Shown: positions 46,951-57,927 of the stretch, in pieces | How positions within the stretch are numbered: the first letter of the stretch is position 1 | How the letters are laid out: the number at the start of each line of letters is the position of its first letter | NCBI RefSeq assembly: GCF_963678635.1 | Contig: NC_087065.1 | Coordinates: 30,012,252-30,076,251 of the forward strand | Source: Symsagittifera roscoffensis | Lineage: Eukaryota > Xenacoelomorpha > Acoela > Convolutidae | Reading direction: 5' to 3' | Length of the DNA stretch: 64,000 nucleotides | Program-made: the position numbers and the translations under genes | Notes under the pieces: model-generated | What the model was told of the DNA's origin: nothing | The model's input: only the letters and a program-made list of their open reading frames with translations | Databases searched by the model: none

Positions 46951-48278
46951 CTTTTGTTTAAAAAATTGTTGTTAAGGTTCTAATGGTTTCCTGGTCTATG
47001 TTAGCACGAAAAATCTAAAATCACTTAACAACTGCCAAAAACTTTAAGAAACATTTTTTTGAATAAGAATTTGATTATGTGGCTTTAAAGTTTAAAGAGC
47101 ATGGGATCGAAACAGTTCTTGAAATCATTTTGTTCCAACTTTTTCATGGAAAAATTTTTTCATTATTCTTATTGTTCACCAATTGATTATCAGCAGTCAG
47201 AGAAAAATGCGGGTTAGCTGAAATGATAAGAATTTTTTTGATCGTTACTATATAATACTTGTGGAAATTTCCATCTCGTGCAAAACAGTGGAATGCTTCA
47301 ATTTCTTGGTGTCTAGATAACTTTTAACCGATGAAATTGAATTGATTTCCAATAACCATTTTTCAAGGTTTTCTCCTAGCTCAAGAACAATCATACTATA
47401 GATAACAGTCAGCTGATCGACCCATTTTTCTGATTTTTTAATAAATAACTTTTTGTCGTTACTTAATTGAGGCAGTAATCCCAGAGAGTAGCTACTTGTT
47501 AGGCTGAACAGCCTGTTCTAGCTATCCTGATTCAGTTAAAGATTATTCTGTAATATGTTTTGTATCTAATGAGTTCAATATTGAACATTAAACTGGGGGC
47601 AATACATTCTTTTTCAGGAACATCGGTTTTTGTCATTATTCAGAAAAATCCCATTCAACAAAGCAATTAAACAGTATTGCAAACTTTTAGAGTCGGGTTG
47701 CGTTTGAACGGTAAAGTTCAAACATAATTTTAATCAGACGGACGAACTAATCGAAAATTTTCCGAGCCGAGTGGAGACGGTTGGATTATTTACAAGTTCT
47801 TCGAGACCATCGAGGCCAAGCAAGTCAATAGAGAAAGTCTTAACATAAAGTCATCACTTCGACCCAGGAGTTTTTTTCCAAAAATTTTGAGCATCTAATC
47901 AAATGCGAGTGGCCTGAAACTGTTTTTAAGGTGAGTCGGTCGCAGGCGCTAATCTATGTTCACTCCTTTCAAAGATCTTTTACGGCATGTCAGCGGAAAA
48001 TTGGTGGCGTAAATTAGTACCACAGTGGGGTCGCTTTGGGTGGCCAGGGGGTCGATATCTTAAGGGGAAGTCCATCTGCCTCCTAAACCCACTACTGGTC
48101 GATTGGAAAATATTTTGTTCAAATACGATGAATCACTTTTTTACCATTTAATTTTACAGAAATGTTATAAGCTTTGCTTTGTAGATCGAAAGCTGCCTTA
48201 AGTTGAATTACGCCCAACTATAGTAGTGATCGTTTTTTGCCCCAGTGTACCAAAAATAGGTAATTATTTCTGTTCAGG
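46951..48278. other. Unassigned stretch, possible LINE tail and intron
   Basis: No clear gene. A strong-looking splice donor (AAGGTGAGT) at 47,928-47,936 follows a short open stretch from about 47,851, so an upstream exon of the gene ending at 48,516 is possible but unproven. Confidence 0.3.
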
Positions 48279-48516
48279 TCACGTGAAAGCTGCTGAGCTA
48301 GAACGTGAAATGATCGAAGAGTTCAACTCGGTCTACAATTCTGAGATGGAACTGGCGAGGCTGGAGTCGGAGTTTAGAAGGAAGAGCAAATGGGCAGCTG
48401 TTAAACTTCAGTCGGCTTGGCGAGGTGTTTTAGTTAGGAAAGGGCTTGGACCATACAAGTACCTAAAGAAGAATAAGAAGCGAAAAGGACGAAAGGGAAG
48501 CAAGAGGAAAAAGTAA
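48279..48516 (+). CDS. Last exon with IQ motif and basic tail (DRC9/IQCG-like?)
   Basis: A probable splice acceptor (TATTTCTGTTCAG) precedes an open frame of about 79 codons. The first part is charged and helical (AAELEREMIEEFNSVYNSE). Then an IQ calmodulin-binding motif, LQSAWRGVLVRKG, and a tail of alternating Lys, Arg and Gly before the TAA stop. A helical segment, one IQ motif, LGPYK and a KKGK-type tail recall the end of the ciliary dynein-regulatory-complex protein 9 (IQCG), but this is from memory of the family pattern. A poly(A)-like AATAAA lies near 48640. Unlike the surrounding repeats the exon has no stop or shift, so the gene may be live. Upstream exons are not located. Confidence 0.55.
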
Positions 48517-48648
48517 AGTCTTCGATCAAACTGGCTAAAAAAGCTCTTTGATAAAATTGGAAGAGAACAGGATTAATTTTGTATTTAGCCAAAAGGATAA
48601 ACAATTATTGTTATCATTACTATACAAATAATTTTATTGAATAAAATT

Positions 48649-49028
48649 GTTAACCCGAGTCGAGGTCGGCGACTTATGTTGCGACCATTGCGACTCAAAT
48701 CGGGTATGTTGCGACCATTGCAACCCAAAATGGGTATGTTGCGACTTTGCGCGACCGAAGAAAAATTATGCGACTTTGCGCGAACCAAATAAGGCATGTT
48801 GCGACTTTGCGCGACCCAAAACAGATATGTTGCGACTTTTCGCGACTCAAAATGGGTATGTTGTGACATTGTGCGACCCAAAACAGATATGTTGCGACTT
48901 TTCGCGACTCAAATTGGGTATGTTGCAACCCTTGCGACTCAAAATGAGTATGCTGCGACTTTGTGCGACCGAAACATTTGCGCTACTTTGCGCGACCCAA
49001 AACAGATATGTTGCGACTTCCCGGGTCG
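48649..49028 (+). repeat. Minisatellite with paired GCGAC boxes
   Basis: About twelve imperfect units of roughly 30 bp, of the type ATGTTGCGACTTTGCGCGAC followed by CCAAAACAGAT. Each unit has two GCGAC-like boxes about ten bases apart. Open frames over this region on both strands are by-products of a period near ten codons. Confidence 0.9.
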
Positions 49029-49310
49029 AGTTTTGAGATTTATGTTTTGATCGACTCGACCAAAAAATGGTATATTTCGACCGTCTCGACCCAGGCTCGA
49101 TATGTTTCAACCGACTCGACCCAAGCTGTCTACGTTTCGACTATGTTCGACCAAAGAAAAATTTTTCGAATGAGTTCGACCGAGTTCAACCGAACAGTTT
49201 TTTCGACCGAGAAGATTTTCGACCAAGAATAATCAGTTCGACAGTGTTCGACCGAGAAAAAATGTTTCGACTGTGGTCGACCGAGGAAAGCCGTTTCGAC
49301 CTTAAAGAAT
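49029..49310 (+). repeat. Minisatellite with paired TCGAC boxes
   Basis: About nine units of TTTCGAC...TCGACC-type, the same two-box layout as the adjacent array with GCGAC replaced by TCGAC. It probably derives from the same ancestral repeat. After it a short open stretch (49,310-49,420) ends at a TAA. Confidence 0.8.
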
Positions 49311-49807
49311 ATTTAGGAGCAACGACTCATGAGATCTTGAATGAAAAGCCTCAATTATGGTATAATTTGATGGGGAGTAAGTACATTGCTGATTTGAGTT
49401 ATCCGGACATAACGCATTAAACTAGAAATTAAAAACGCGGTTTTTCTCAAATTGGGTTGACTTTATGTAAAAAATGATGAAAACAAAATTAGTATAGAAA
49501 GTTAGCAGAATTTTATGGTGCAGTTTGTTTTGCGAAAATCGGGCCCAAGTTTCACCCCAAAAATTGATCATTTTTGGCTTTTTAGTCAATCAAAAATTAC
49601 GCGAAAATTACTTGATCGATCACTGAGACTCCAAGCAAATTTGCTCTTCATACTTTTTACCTAAAGTAAACTCAAGTTGAAAAAAACGGATTCTAAACTT
49701 CTATTTTAACGCGTTTAGTCCGGATAATTTAATTCAGCCCAGTGTCATTTAACTGTCTTAACGGTTAACTAACGCGTAAATCAGACGTATATTTTTCCGT
49801 TACTTCT
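49311..49807. other. Unassigned stretch
   Basis: Starts with about 35 open codons continuing from the array (ending ADLSYPDITH) that look less repetitive and could be the end of an exon. The rest shows nothing recognisable. Confidence 0.3.
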
Positions 49808-50270
49808 TTACTGCCCTGTAATCATTCGTCCGAAAATGGAGCAAAATAGTGGCTGCTTAGTTGATAACTATGAAATACTGTTAAGCCTTTGTAGACCATT
49901 TTTGGATTTTTTTTGTAGTTTTCTGCGTAAGAAAATTGCAAGATTATTGTTTTTAACTATTTAAAGTTGACCTTCACTTCCTAATCAGACCCCTGCCGAT
50001 TGTTGTCTGTTCGAAGTCTATTAGACTTTGTGACACTTCTGCAGTTGAATAGAAAACACATAGTTTAGTTCCATTTGATCCAGTTTTTTTCTTTTAACTC
50101 TTGTTAGTAATTTTATATATCAGTGATATCACAACATTCTTTATTTAGGCACTCTTAATTTATTCGAATCAGCTGACAATCTTTGTTTTTTGAATCAAAC
50201 CGCCCAACCAATTGATCACTAAATTGACCAATTTCAGTTAGCAATTAGAGCGAAGGAAAATCTTAGAGCA
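49808..50270 (+). repeat. Old direct repeat, unit 1 (uninterrupted)
   Basis: Matches 50437-50667 plus 51636-51850 at perhaps 70-75% identity. It contains the uninterrupted TA at 50061-50062 where the other unit carries a MITE. Confidence 0.7.
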
Positions 50271-50436
50271 ACTGAAAACAGTTTCGCAGTTAGCACTTAC
50301 ATGACATAACAGCCACAAATTTAGAAGAGGATACTGTTTCAACGCTGAAAGTCAAATTTATATTAGAGAAACACTACTTGTATCGATGATGACCATAAAT
50401 TTTACATCGAGGATGATTATAAATTCTACTAGTGCG

Positions 50437-51850
50437 TTTACTGCACTTTTATTTCCTTCGCGCGAGAATGGAGCAAAAAACGATGAGGCACTTATGAGCC
50501 CTTGTAGATCTACATCGGTTTCTTTTGTTTTCGGCGTCAAAAAAGGTTGTGAAATATATGTTTTTTGTTAGTTGAACTACGCGGCTTCATTAGAAACCTG
50601 CCATTTGTGTTTCTGATCGAAGTCCATTCAACTTTGTGACAAATTAGTAACTGGAAAAGAAAACGTACCGCATCCAAGTTTATGCGTAAATAATCGATTA
50701 TAACGGATTACTATGATGATTTTTTGACAATTATAATCGATTATAATTACTAAAATTAGGTCTTTAAGGGATTTATAATTGATTACAATCGTGATATTTT
50801 CCAAGAGATTATAATCTCTTACAATTGATTATTATTCTTACTAAAAACCCTTAAAATTAATTATAATTGATTAGAATCGATTATAATCGATTATAATCTC
50901 TTATTTTGCCGAAATTTTCCTTTATTCGAATTATATCTTATGGGTTATTATTTTTGTGTCAATAAGAAGATCTCTAAAAGAGAGATCTCTTGAACACTTT
51001 GGTTGATCTGAACACAAAGTTTTACCACGAAACAAAAGTTTCATAGAGATCCTTTCATAAGAGTGGAAAGGTTCTCGCGGTAGATGAAAAATAAATTATC
51101 CGAATTAATCATGAAACTAGATCAATTTGCTGATGTTTTGGTGTTTAAAAATGGTTAAAATATGCATCACAAAACAATTCTAATGGGGAAGAAATAAAAA
51201 AAAACTTATAAATTTGAATTAATTGGAAAACTTTTTAAAAAATTTTCTCATTTTCATAGGATCCAACGTCCCTAAAAAGCATAAAAAATGAGCAATTTAG
51301 ATGCAACTTCGAAGAGAAAAATGGACAAACAAAAGGGATTATAGTCAATTAAAAACGATTATAATGGATTTTGTGCAAAACTAATGAAATAGAAATTTGA
51401 ATTAAAAGAATGGATTATAATCAATTATAATCGATTATAATTGTATCGAAAAATAGACAAATAAATAATCGATTCTAATTGATTATAATGGATTATAATT
51501 AATTATATTTTGATTTAAAAAAAGAGAGATTAAAATCGATTATTAATTGATTAAAATCGATTGTTTCTCAAATTTAGTGAGACTGGTACTAAAATCGTAT
51601 TAAATCGATTTTTAACGCTTGAAACTGGATGCGGGTATAGTTTTAATTCAACTGTTCTAATTGTTTTCTTCAACTCTTATTAGTCATTTGAAATATCAGT
51701 AGTATCACAACACTGTTTTTAAGGCACTGATAATTAATCTGAATCTGCTGGGAGTCCTGACTTTTCGAATCAAACCGCCGACCCATTGGATTAACTGGAT
51801 TGAACAATTTCAGTTAGGATTTAGAGCAAAGAAATCTCTCGACTTTGACA
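50437..51850 (+). repeat. Old direct repeat, unit 2 (split by a MITE)
   Basis: Left part 50437-50667, right part 51636-51850. Both align to unit 1 with the MITE removed. No coding signal. Confidence 0.7.
50668..51635. mobile_element. 968-bp MITE with TA target and ATCGAT palindromes
   Basis: Ends are inverted repeats: CCGCATCCAAGTTTATGCG at the left and, read inward from the right, CCCGCATCCAGTTTCAAGCG. TA flanks both ends, and unit 1 of the host repeat shows a single TA at the matching site. A TA duplication points to the Tc1/mariner type. The interior has no coding frame but many copies of ATAATCGATTATAAT-like palindromes, clustered at both sides. Confidence 0.8.
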
Positions 51851-52137
51851 ATTTAAAAGAACCCTTGGTGTCGGAAAAAACATCATAATATTGCAAAAAT
51901 CTTTTGATCCAAAAAAAAACAATCCAAAAAAGCAAAAAAGGCAAGATTTTTACATCGGGAAATTCTTTCGTGCGCGGAATTTCTCCTTTTTTGAATAAGT
52001 TTGCAATTAAATTTTTACAAACTTCTATTTGTCCGCGAGGTTCAGATAATGGTGATATAAAAATGGAAGTACTGAATTTTCTGGGTTAGCTTCATTTCGA
52101 ATCATTTTTGTGTTGTAATACTGTTAATGTGTAATTT

Positions 52138-52566
52138 TCAATATGTCTTATTGGTTGATTCCAATTGCACAAACGTATTGGTTTGTTTGTGTAGCAATTT
52201 TTTTTTGTTTGCTTTTACTGATGCTGGTGATGTGGTTTCTGAATCTGTGAAATATAGTTGATCGTCTATTTGGTGATTTTTGTTTATTGAGTTTTTTAAA
52301 TTATGAAGTTCGTGTTTTGCGGTTGTTTCTAATTCTGAGACTGCATTTCTTCGTTTTGAAAATCTTTTTCTAATGATTTGTTTTTCTTTCTTCATTAATT
52401 TTTTCTTAGTAATTGTCGTTTTGTTCTTATATTTTCTTCTGATTGTCTGTGTGGTGTGGTTACGAGGTCGTATTTCTCGTCGTTCATTAAACAATTGTGT
52501 TTTATGATTGTTTGTTTGTTTCCCAAGATATCTCTTGACATAAGGTTTAGGATGATGGATGCACAA
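52138..52566 (-). pseudogene. Gag N-terminal basic region (copy E)
   Basis: An open frame of 142 codons, strongly basic, with runs such as KKKLMKKEKQIIRKRFSKRR. The codon at the B start ATG (11323) is GTG here, so the true initiation may lie elsewhere. Collinear with the broken frame of copy B and continuing to about 51,940 in other frames. The composition would suit binding to RNA or acidic partners. Relation to gag is inferred from position. Confidence 0.4.
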
Positions 52567-53070
52567 TCTCGATTAGTGATTGTAATGCCTTAAACTGTCA
52601 GTTCTTTCAATTTTTTGTGGTTAGCTTAACTTGGGTCGTATATTTGGGTTGGAGAGAAAAGCGTATATTGATTCCGCAGATTGATTTGTACTTTCTCGGT
52701 GACTAAATCTAAGCTAAGATGTTACCTACCTAATCTTTATTAGGGGTTGTGATTGTGATCAAAGGTTGGAGAATAAGAATATTAAATCGATCCACAAGTT
52801 TCAGGTATAATTAGAACGCAAGTAGTTCGTTAGATACTATTTTATGACTTACTAAATTTAATTGTTTTAGCCTGCGTCATCTAAGAGGAGTGCGATCAAG
52901 TGAAGAATGAGTAACCGAAGTTCTTCGCTGTTTAGCTTAACTAAAATGGTTAGTTTTTGAATTTTTTTTGTTAATTCTGGGTCTCTGATAAGGATTGGGT
53001 AGTGAATCGACAATTGAGGTCGTTAGACACTAATTAAATTGGGAGGGGGATAACAAAATTGTTCTATTTG

Positions 53071-53220
53071 ATCCAAGGATAGGCCTTGATGATCAGAGAT
53101 TTAAATAATTAGAATTTTACAAGTTTTGATCTAGTTTAATTTAAAGAGCCAAGGGAAGCCTTGATGATCTGTTATTTAAATGAAATTAGTTTAGGTGGAA
53201 GTAAGGATAAGCCTTGATAG
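53071..53220 (-). promoter_or_regulatory. CAAGG-N5-CCTTG motif cluster (copy E)
   Basis: Three blocks at about 53071-53095, 53149-53172 and 53200-53220, each with the inverted repeat CAAGG / CCTTG or a close variant, in the same order as in copy B. Confidence 0.6.
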
Positions 53221-53515
53221 TTTAAAATTAGAGCGTTAAGGTTAGGTGTTAGTTTTGATGATTGTTAGTTCTTGAAATTCGCTGTTATGTTTTACGTGAT
53301 GAAGCTGGGACGATGAGATGGTTCATAAAAACTAACAATTTATGATTTTTACAAACTAATTTTTGGATCTTTATATTCAATAAAAAAATTTTCAAGATGT
53401 TATTTAATTTACAGCTGATTTAAGGAAAACGACAAGTGTTGTTTTTATCAGTCTTTATTGTACAATTAAGAGGTTTAGCGCCATGAAAGGTTGTTTGAAG
53501 ATAGTTCTTCAAATT

Positions 53516-53722
53516 CTATGTCAGTAAATGAAAATTCAAATTTACTGCTGGTAGTATCCTAAATACAAAAGTTTGATCTCGTTTTTGTTGTACTATCCTG
53601 AAATCAATTGGTAGATTTCTTTCTAGTCGTATGTCGTTTCTTGTTCGACGTCTTCTTCCAAAACCGGGTAGTTCTCGTAATGTTCAGAATATTGGATCTG
53701 ATCTATTGAGGCGTAGAGACAA
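53516..53722 (-). pseudogene. Small basic frame (ORF0) of copy E
   Basis: Same length and stop position as 10235-10441. The start codon is TTG and one Arg codon is TGA. The rest reads as a close relative (RTRNDIRLERNLPIDF, ILPAVNLNFHLL). Confidence 0.5.
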
Positions 53723-53831
53723 ATCAACTAAATTTTTATCATAAAACATTTTCATGAAAAATTGTACTTGTCTAATTCTAATCTAATTTTTGTCTAATTC
53801 TAGGTTAATTAAGTTCTGTTCGAGACTTTTT

Positions 53832-53840
53832 GTCGCACCA
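53832..53840 (-). promoter_or_regulatory. Primer-binding site of copy E
   Basis: TGGTGCGAC on the minus strand, two bases after the LTR end ACTCA, as in copy B. Confidence 0.6.
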
Positions 53841-53842
53841 GA

Positions 53843-54207
53843 TGAGTTATGTATTTTGTACTGTACTCATAGAGTAATTTCAGATAAGGTACACGCTATC
53901 TTATTTTCGGCCGGATAGATTCGTGCAACTTTTTAGTCTAATACCAATCTTAATCTTACTCTTATATCTCCTAGTCTTAATAGATCTAGTGTACAACGGT
54001 TTGCGCTAGTTAGTTCCAGAATGAGAGCAACTGTATTCTAAGTTTGATTCAAATTTTTTTGTTGTTGAAACTACAAGTAGTTTCTACACTTTACAAATAA
54101 ATAGGTTGTTAGTTTTATGGAGTATGAGTGGTCAGTATTTAATACTTTATAGAGATAAAATATCATAATAATAAGCAATGATAAATACTAGATTAGATCT
54201 GGTTCCA
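53843..54207 (-). repeat. LTR of copy E
   Basis: On the minus strand begins TGGAACCAGATC and ends ATAACTCA; 365 bp. The last 30 bp differ from B and C more than the rest. Confidence 0.85.
54061..54089 (-). promoter_or_regulatory. LTR hairpin (copy E, weakened)
   Basis: GTGTAGAAACTAC / GTAGTTTCAACAAC on the minus strand: the inner eight base pairs are intact, the outer stem is mostly mismatched. Confidence 0.7.
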
Positions 54208-55556
54208 CAATTGTCCCTTTTATTATACAAACTATAAACTTTTTTTCCGAAAACACAATTGGTGGCTTTTGGTTTTCGCAGAAAAAGAGGGACGTTTTTT
54301 CCTCCTCCAAAGGTTTTTTCAAACTGTCAAGGTCGAGATTTTCCTTTGCTCTAATTGGTCAATCCAATTGATCCTTTGGATGGGAGCTTTGATCCAAAAG
54401 GTAAGGATTCCCCGCATATTTTAACCAATTAACAAGACCATAATGACCAAGAGTGCTGTCACGCAATTGAAACACTAAATGACTAAGTAGTAGAAGAGTG
54501 AGCTTTTGCGGGGGAGGTGTGTGATTGCCAAACCCATGTTTTAAGACAAGGAATAGAGCATCCAGTCTATTGAAACCATTCCGAAAACACCTGAATTTAT
54601 TCTACCTTCCATAACTCTATAGGAAGGTACTCAATCAATGTTGTGAAAAAATAAATTCAAGGACAAACGTCCTTTTTCAGAAAAATTTTCAAAGTTAGCT
54701 TCAGGTCAACACAATTTTAATCCACAACACCTCTTACAAACAAACAAAAACTATAAGTTTTATGAGATAAATTATTCTATTTTTAAAACAAAATGACTTA
54801 AAAGTGGGAAACTTTCAAAGAAAATGAAACATATTTTGTCAGAAGTGTCTAATTACCAGACAAAGTAGGTCTCGCTTACATTCTATAAAAAAACCTGAAG
54901 TGATTCAAAAATTGTTCAACCGTTCAGCTATTTTAATTTAAAAAGCGAACATTTAATTCATCAAATCTGTAGGCTTTGTTTGTATATAAGAAGTTTTGTA
55001 GAATAAAATTTTTTGTTGACATAAAGCTAATTTTGAAAAACTTTCTAAAAAAAGAAGAATTTCCTTGATTTGATTCTTTGACAAACTTGATTGAGCATCT
55101 TCCTTGATATTTCAAAACAAAAGAAGCAAAAAATCCAATATCTTGAGATTTTTTCATCAACTTCATCGCCTTAGATTTTGTTCTGGAACTCTGATTGTTT
55201 GAGTCTTTAATGGACAACTCCAGAGTTTTGAAGCTTCCAGAAGTTAATATTCAAGATTTTTTATATAAAATTCTAGAAATTAACGCGAAGATTCTCTAAA
55301 TTAGAAAATTACAGAAGTAAGTGAACGAATTTCTCTGGTGGAAATATTATACAATTTTCACTGCTCTGTGAAAGCTATTGTGTGATGACATAATTTTCTC
55401 TGAAGGAAGTATTATGTTTTATTTCCTAAGAAAATCGAAAGACACCGTCTTAGCTCTGACTAGAATTTTGCCAGACAATCGAATCGGCTTTTTTCAGCTA
55501 ATGTTTCTATTAATAAATTTTGTTTTAAATTGTGTTTTAAATTTTGTTTTAAAAGT
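54208..55556. other. Unassigned stretch
   Basis: No recognised gene. A 94-codon Lys/Phe-rich minus-strand frame (54933-55217) and a 64-codon plus frame (55378-55572) have no motif. T-rich repeats start near 55,505. Confidence 0.3.
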
Positions 55557-56010
55557 TGTTCAATTTTTTTGACAAAATGCGAAAAGTGTTTCAAACTTTT
55601 TTTGACATAACCCTAAAATTTTTTTGCTTGACAAGATGCCAAAAAATGTTTCACTCTTTTTGACAAAATTCAAAAAAAAAACATTCAATTTTTTCAACAA
55701 AATGCAAAAAGGGTTTCAATTCTTTTGACAAGATACAAGATTTGTTTCTTTTTTTCTACAAACGCAAAAAAATAGTGTTTCATGTTCTCAACAAAATGCA
55801 GTGTTTCAAATTTTTTAACAAGATGCGAAAAGGGTTTTGACAAAACGCTAAAAGTGTTTTTATTTTTTTTGACGAGATGCCAAAATTGTTCGACTTTTTT
55901 CGACAAAATGCGAAAAAAGGTTCAATTTTATCAACAAAAAGCGAAAAATGTTTCAATTTTATTGACAAATTGCGAAAAGTGTTTCGTTTTTTCGACAAAA
56001 TACGGAACGT
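55557..56010 (+). repeat. 30-bp minisatellite, array 1
   Basis: About fifteen imperfect units with consensus TTTTTTGACAAAATGCGAAA followed by AGTGTTTCAA. The frames on both strands (for example 55782-56237) come from the near ten-codon period. Confidence 0.9.
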
Positions 56011-56084
56011 TTTCCACATTAAGAGGCCAAACTGTGCATTCTCTGCATTTTAAGCCGCAACAGGCCAAAATCAGTTTTGTCGCG

Positions 56085-56390
56085 GAATCTGCAACATTGC
56101 TACTCTTCGTTGATCTTCTATGCTGTTTTGGATTCCACAAACAAATACCTAAATCATTGTATTGCTCAAAATCGCTCCAAAATCCGCAACAGTATTTGTG
56201 GAATACAGAACAGTTTGTGGAATCCACAAACAATTGATAAAACGTTTGTATCGTTAAAGTGAGCTGTTGCGAATCCGCAACTGTAAGTGGAATCCGCAAA
56301 TTGTAAAGGGAATCCGCAAATTGTAAGTACAACCCGCAAATTGTAAGTGTAATCCGCATTTTGTTTGCGGATTCCACTTACATATATGCT
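56085..56390 (+). repeat. AATCCGCAA repeat cluster
   Basis: Dispersed TTCCACAAACA / TGTGGAATCC words up to 56,235, then about four tandem units of GAATCCGCAAATTGTAAGTG (about 20 bp), ending in an inverted pair ATCCGCA...TGCGGAT (56352-56377). Confidence 0.75.
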
Positions 56391-56478
56391 TATATGTGGT
56401 AACGTTTTAATATATATCTTTAAATTACTACAAGTGTTCACCAAAAAAGGTTCACCAACAATACATGACGTCTACCAG

Positions 56479-56662
56479 TCTCAATTCGATCTCAACTTCA
56501 ATCTGACCAACTTCGTCACCAACTTCGATTCCAATTCCTGTAACCCAATTTCGATCCTTATTTTTGTAACCCAATTTCGATCCCGATTCCTGTAACCAAG
56601 CTTCGATCCCGATTCCTGTAACCAACTTCGATCACTATTCCTGCCATCAATCTCAATTCCTG
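56479..56662 (+). repeat. 27-bp minisatellite
   Basis: About six units like CCAACTTCGATCCCGATTCC followed by TGTAA, with single-base differences. Confidence 0.8.
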
Positions 56663-57115
56663 CAAAAAGAACAAATTGAACAAACTTATGATGTAAACTC
56701 GCATTTAAATCAATCAGTTGTTTTCAAATATAGTTAAGGTGTTTTCAATAATTAAGGTGTATTCAATTTTAGTTTGATAAGGCAAAATTTTTGGGAACAT
56801 ATTTTTGTTTTTGCAATTAACCACTTATTTTAGCTGTAGTTGTTCAAGTTTTGTTAATCTTTTTATCTAAAACGGGTTTATTCAAATTAGTTTTTCTAAA
56901 TAGATAATTTACTCCCTATGAGCAAATTATACTAAATAAAAAGTTTACTCTTTATGAGCAACTTTGACGGGCCGGCATCTTTTTCAGACCATAACACATA
57001 CTGCATACAGTAAAAAGATACGGCAAATTACGGTTAATTTAAAGAGATCAGATAACAACAAATAGTCGTAAGAAAACAGTCATGACAACAAACAGTATAA
57101 ACAGTTCAAGTTGTT
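56663..57115. other. Unassigned stretch
   Basis: AT-rich; a direct repeat of TTTACTC(C/T)(C/T)TATGAGCAA at about 56,907 and 56,945. No gene. Confidence 0.35.
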
Positions 57116-57402
57116 CATTCCAAGTCATAAAAAAATCCTGGGCGGACTCGGCCGTATTATGTCTAAATACTTCTCGGTAGCTATCCTCGATGGCATATCT
57201 ACCACGGCATGCTTTTATATGTCACCGGATTGTGCTCGGAGGGAAATTTCTGTTTTCGTTGAACATGAGAGATTTGATAAGAGTGTCTAGATCACGTTCG
57301 TTTCTTGCTGGCAACAAATCCCATTTCCCCCCAGCACAGAATCCCAAAACTAATGGCATCCAAAAACTCCAGAGGTCATACTGCCCAAAAATTTAACAGC
57401 GC
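57116..57402 (-). pseudogene. Protein-like minus-strand frame with in-frame stop
   Basis: Between a TAA near 57,400 and the minisatellite side, one minus-strand frame looks like real protein (a segment GGKWDLLPARNERDLDTLIK, then, after a TGA near 57,228, KACRGRYAIEDSYREVFRHN). Composition is balanced, unlike the AT-driven frames nearby. No family recognised. One internal TGA suggests a decayed exon, or two exons whose boundary I misplace. Confidence 0.3.
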
Positions 57403-57659
57403 ACTGTGTGGATGATAAACCAATGGCCTTTCTGGTTACTGGTGTAGCTGGAACCAATATGAAAGTTTGCCCTGTTTTTTTCCTCATCAAATCAACGCAT
57501 TTTTTTTTTGCCGAAAATGTCGCAAAAATTTGACCAATTGGGTGAGTACTATCACTCAGACCGCAGCTAAAATTGTTCTAAAGAGAAGCACAAGAGAATT
57601 TTAAAAATCATATTTGTTTTTGGAAAAACAACGAAATTGAAATAAACAGCCAGATACCA

Positions 57660-57790
57660 AAAAACCTTCTTCAGCAAGCTCCGCCAATACAAAAGGCATT
57701 CTCAGGGTGACATCCGCAGTTCCGATGGAACTCATTCCAGTAAATGCTAGTTTCTTCGAATGATCGAATTTCTAATAATCACCTTGAAAT
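57660..57790 (-). CDS. Possible short exon
   Basis: On the minus strand an AG (TGATTATTAG, near 57,772) is followed by an open stretch with KKLAFTGMSSIGTADVTL and ends at TTG followed by GTATCT, which could be a donor. About 36 codons. It may belong with the neighbouring minus-strand fragment. Low support; the bases before the AG do not form a good pyrimidine tract. Confidence 0.25.
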
Positions 57791-57817
57791 TTTTCTCCGG
57801 CGCGCAAGATAGTCGAT

Positions 57818-57927
57818 CCTAGCTAAACTCACATAATAGAATACGGTGTATAAATAGAATACGATAAAATTACCTAGCTAAAATCACAAAATAGAAAACG
57901 GTAAGTTAAATACCGATAAAAATAAGA
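57818..57927 (+). repeat. 55-bp tandem repeat, two units
   Basis: CCTAGCTAAACTCACATAAT starts at 57818 and its variant at 57873. Both continue with AGAATACGG-like sequence. Confidence 0.75.

Larger units (their letters stand above)
51940..54207 (-). mobile_element. Errantivirus-like element, copy E (5' fragment, inverted)
   Basis: On the minus strand this gives LTR, primer-binding site, leader with the small frame, motif cluster and basic gag start, collinear with 9729-11,940 of copy B. It stops about 51,940, so everything after the start of gag is missing. It is independent of B, which makes it useful for judging which leader parts are conserved. Confidence 0.8.

Noticed and set aside
48585-49110. 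Several frames of 77-129 codons on both strands
   Set aside because: All lie in the CGAC-box minisatellites, whose period near 30 bp keeps several frames open.
55557-56010. CRISPR-like array
   Set aside because: Units touch each other and vary; there are no conserved repeats with unique spacers, and the DNA is from an animal.
55694-56444. Frames up to 151 codons on both strands
   Set aside because: Products of the 30-bp minisatellite and the AATCCGCAA cluster.
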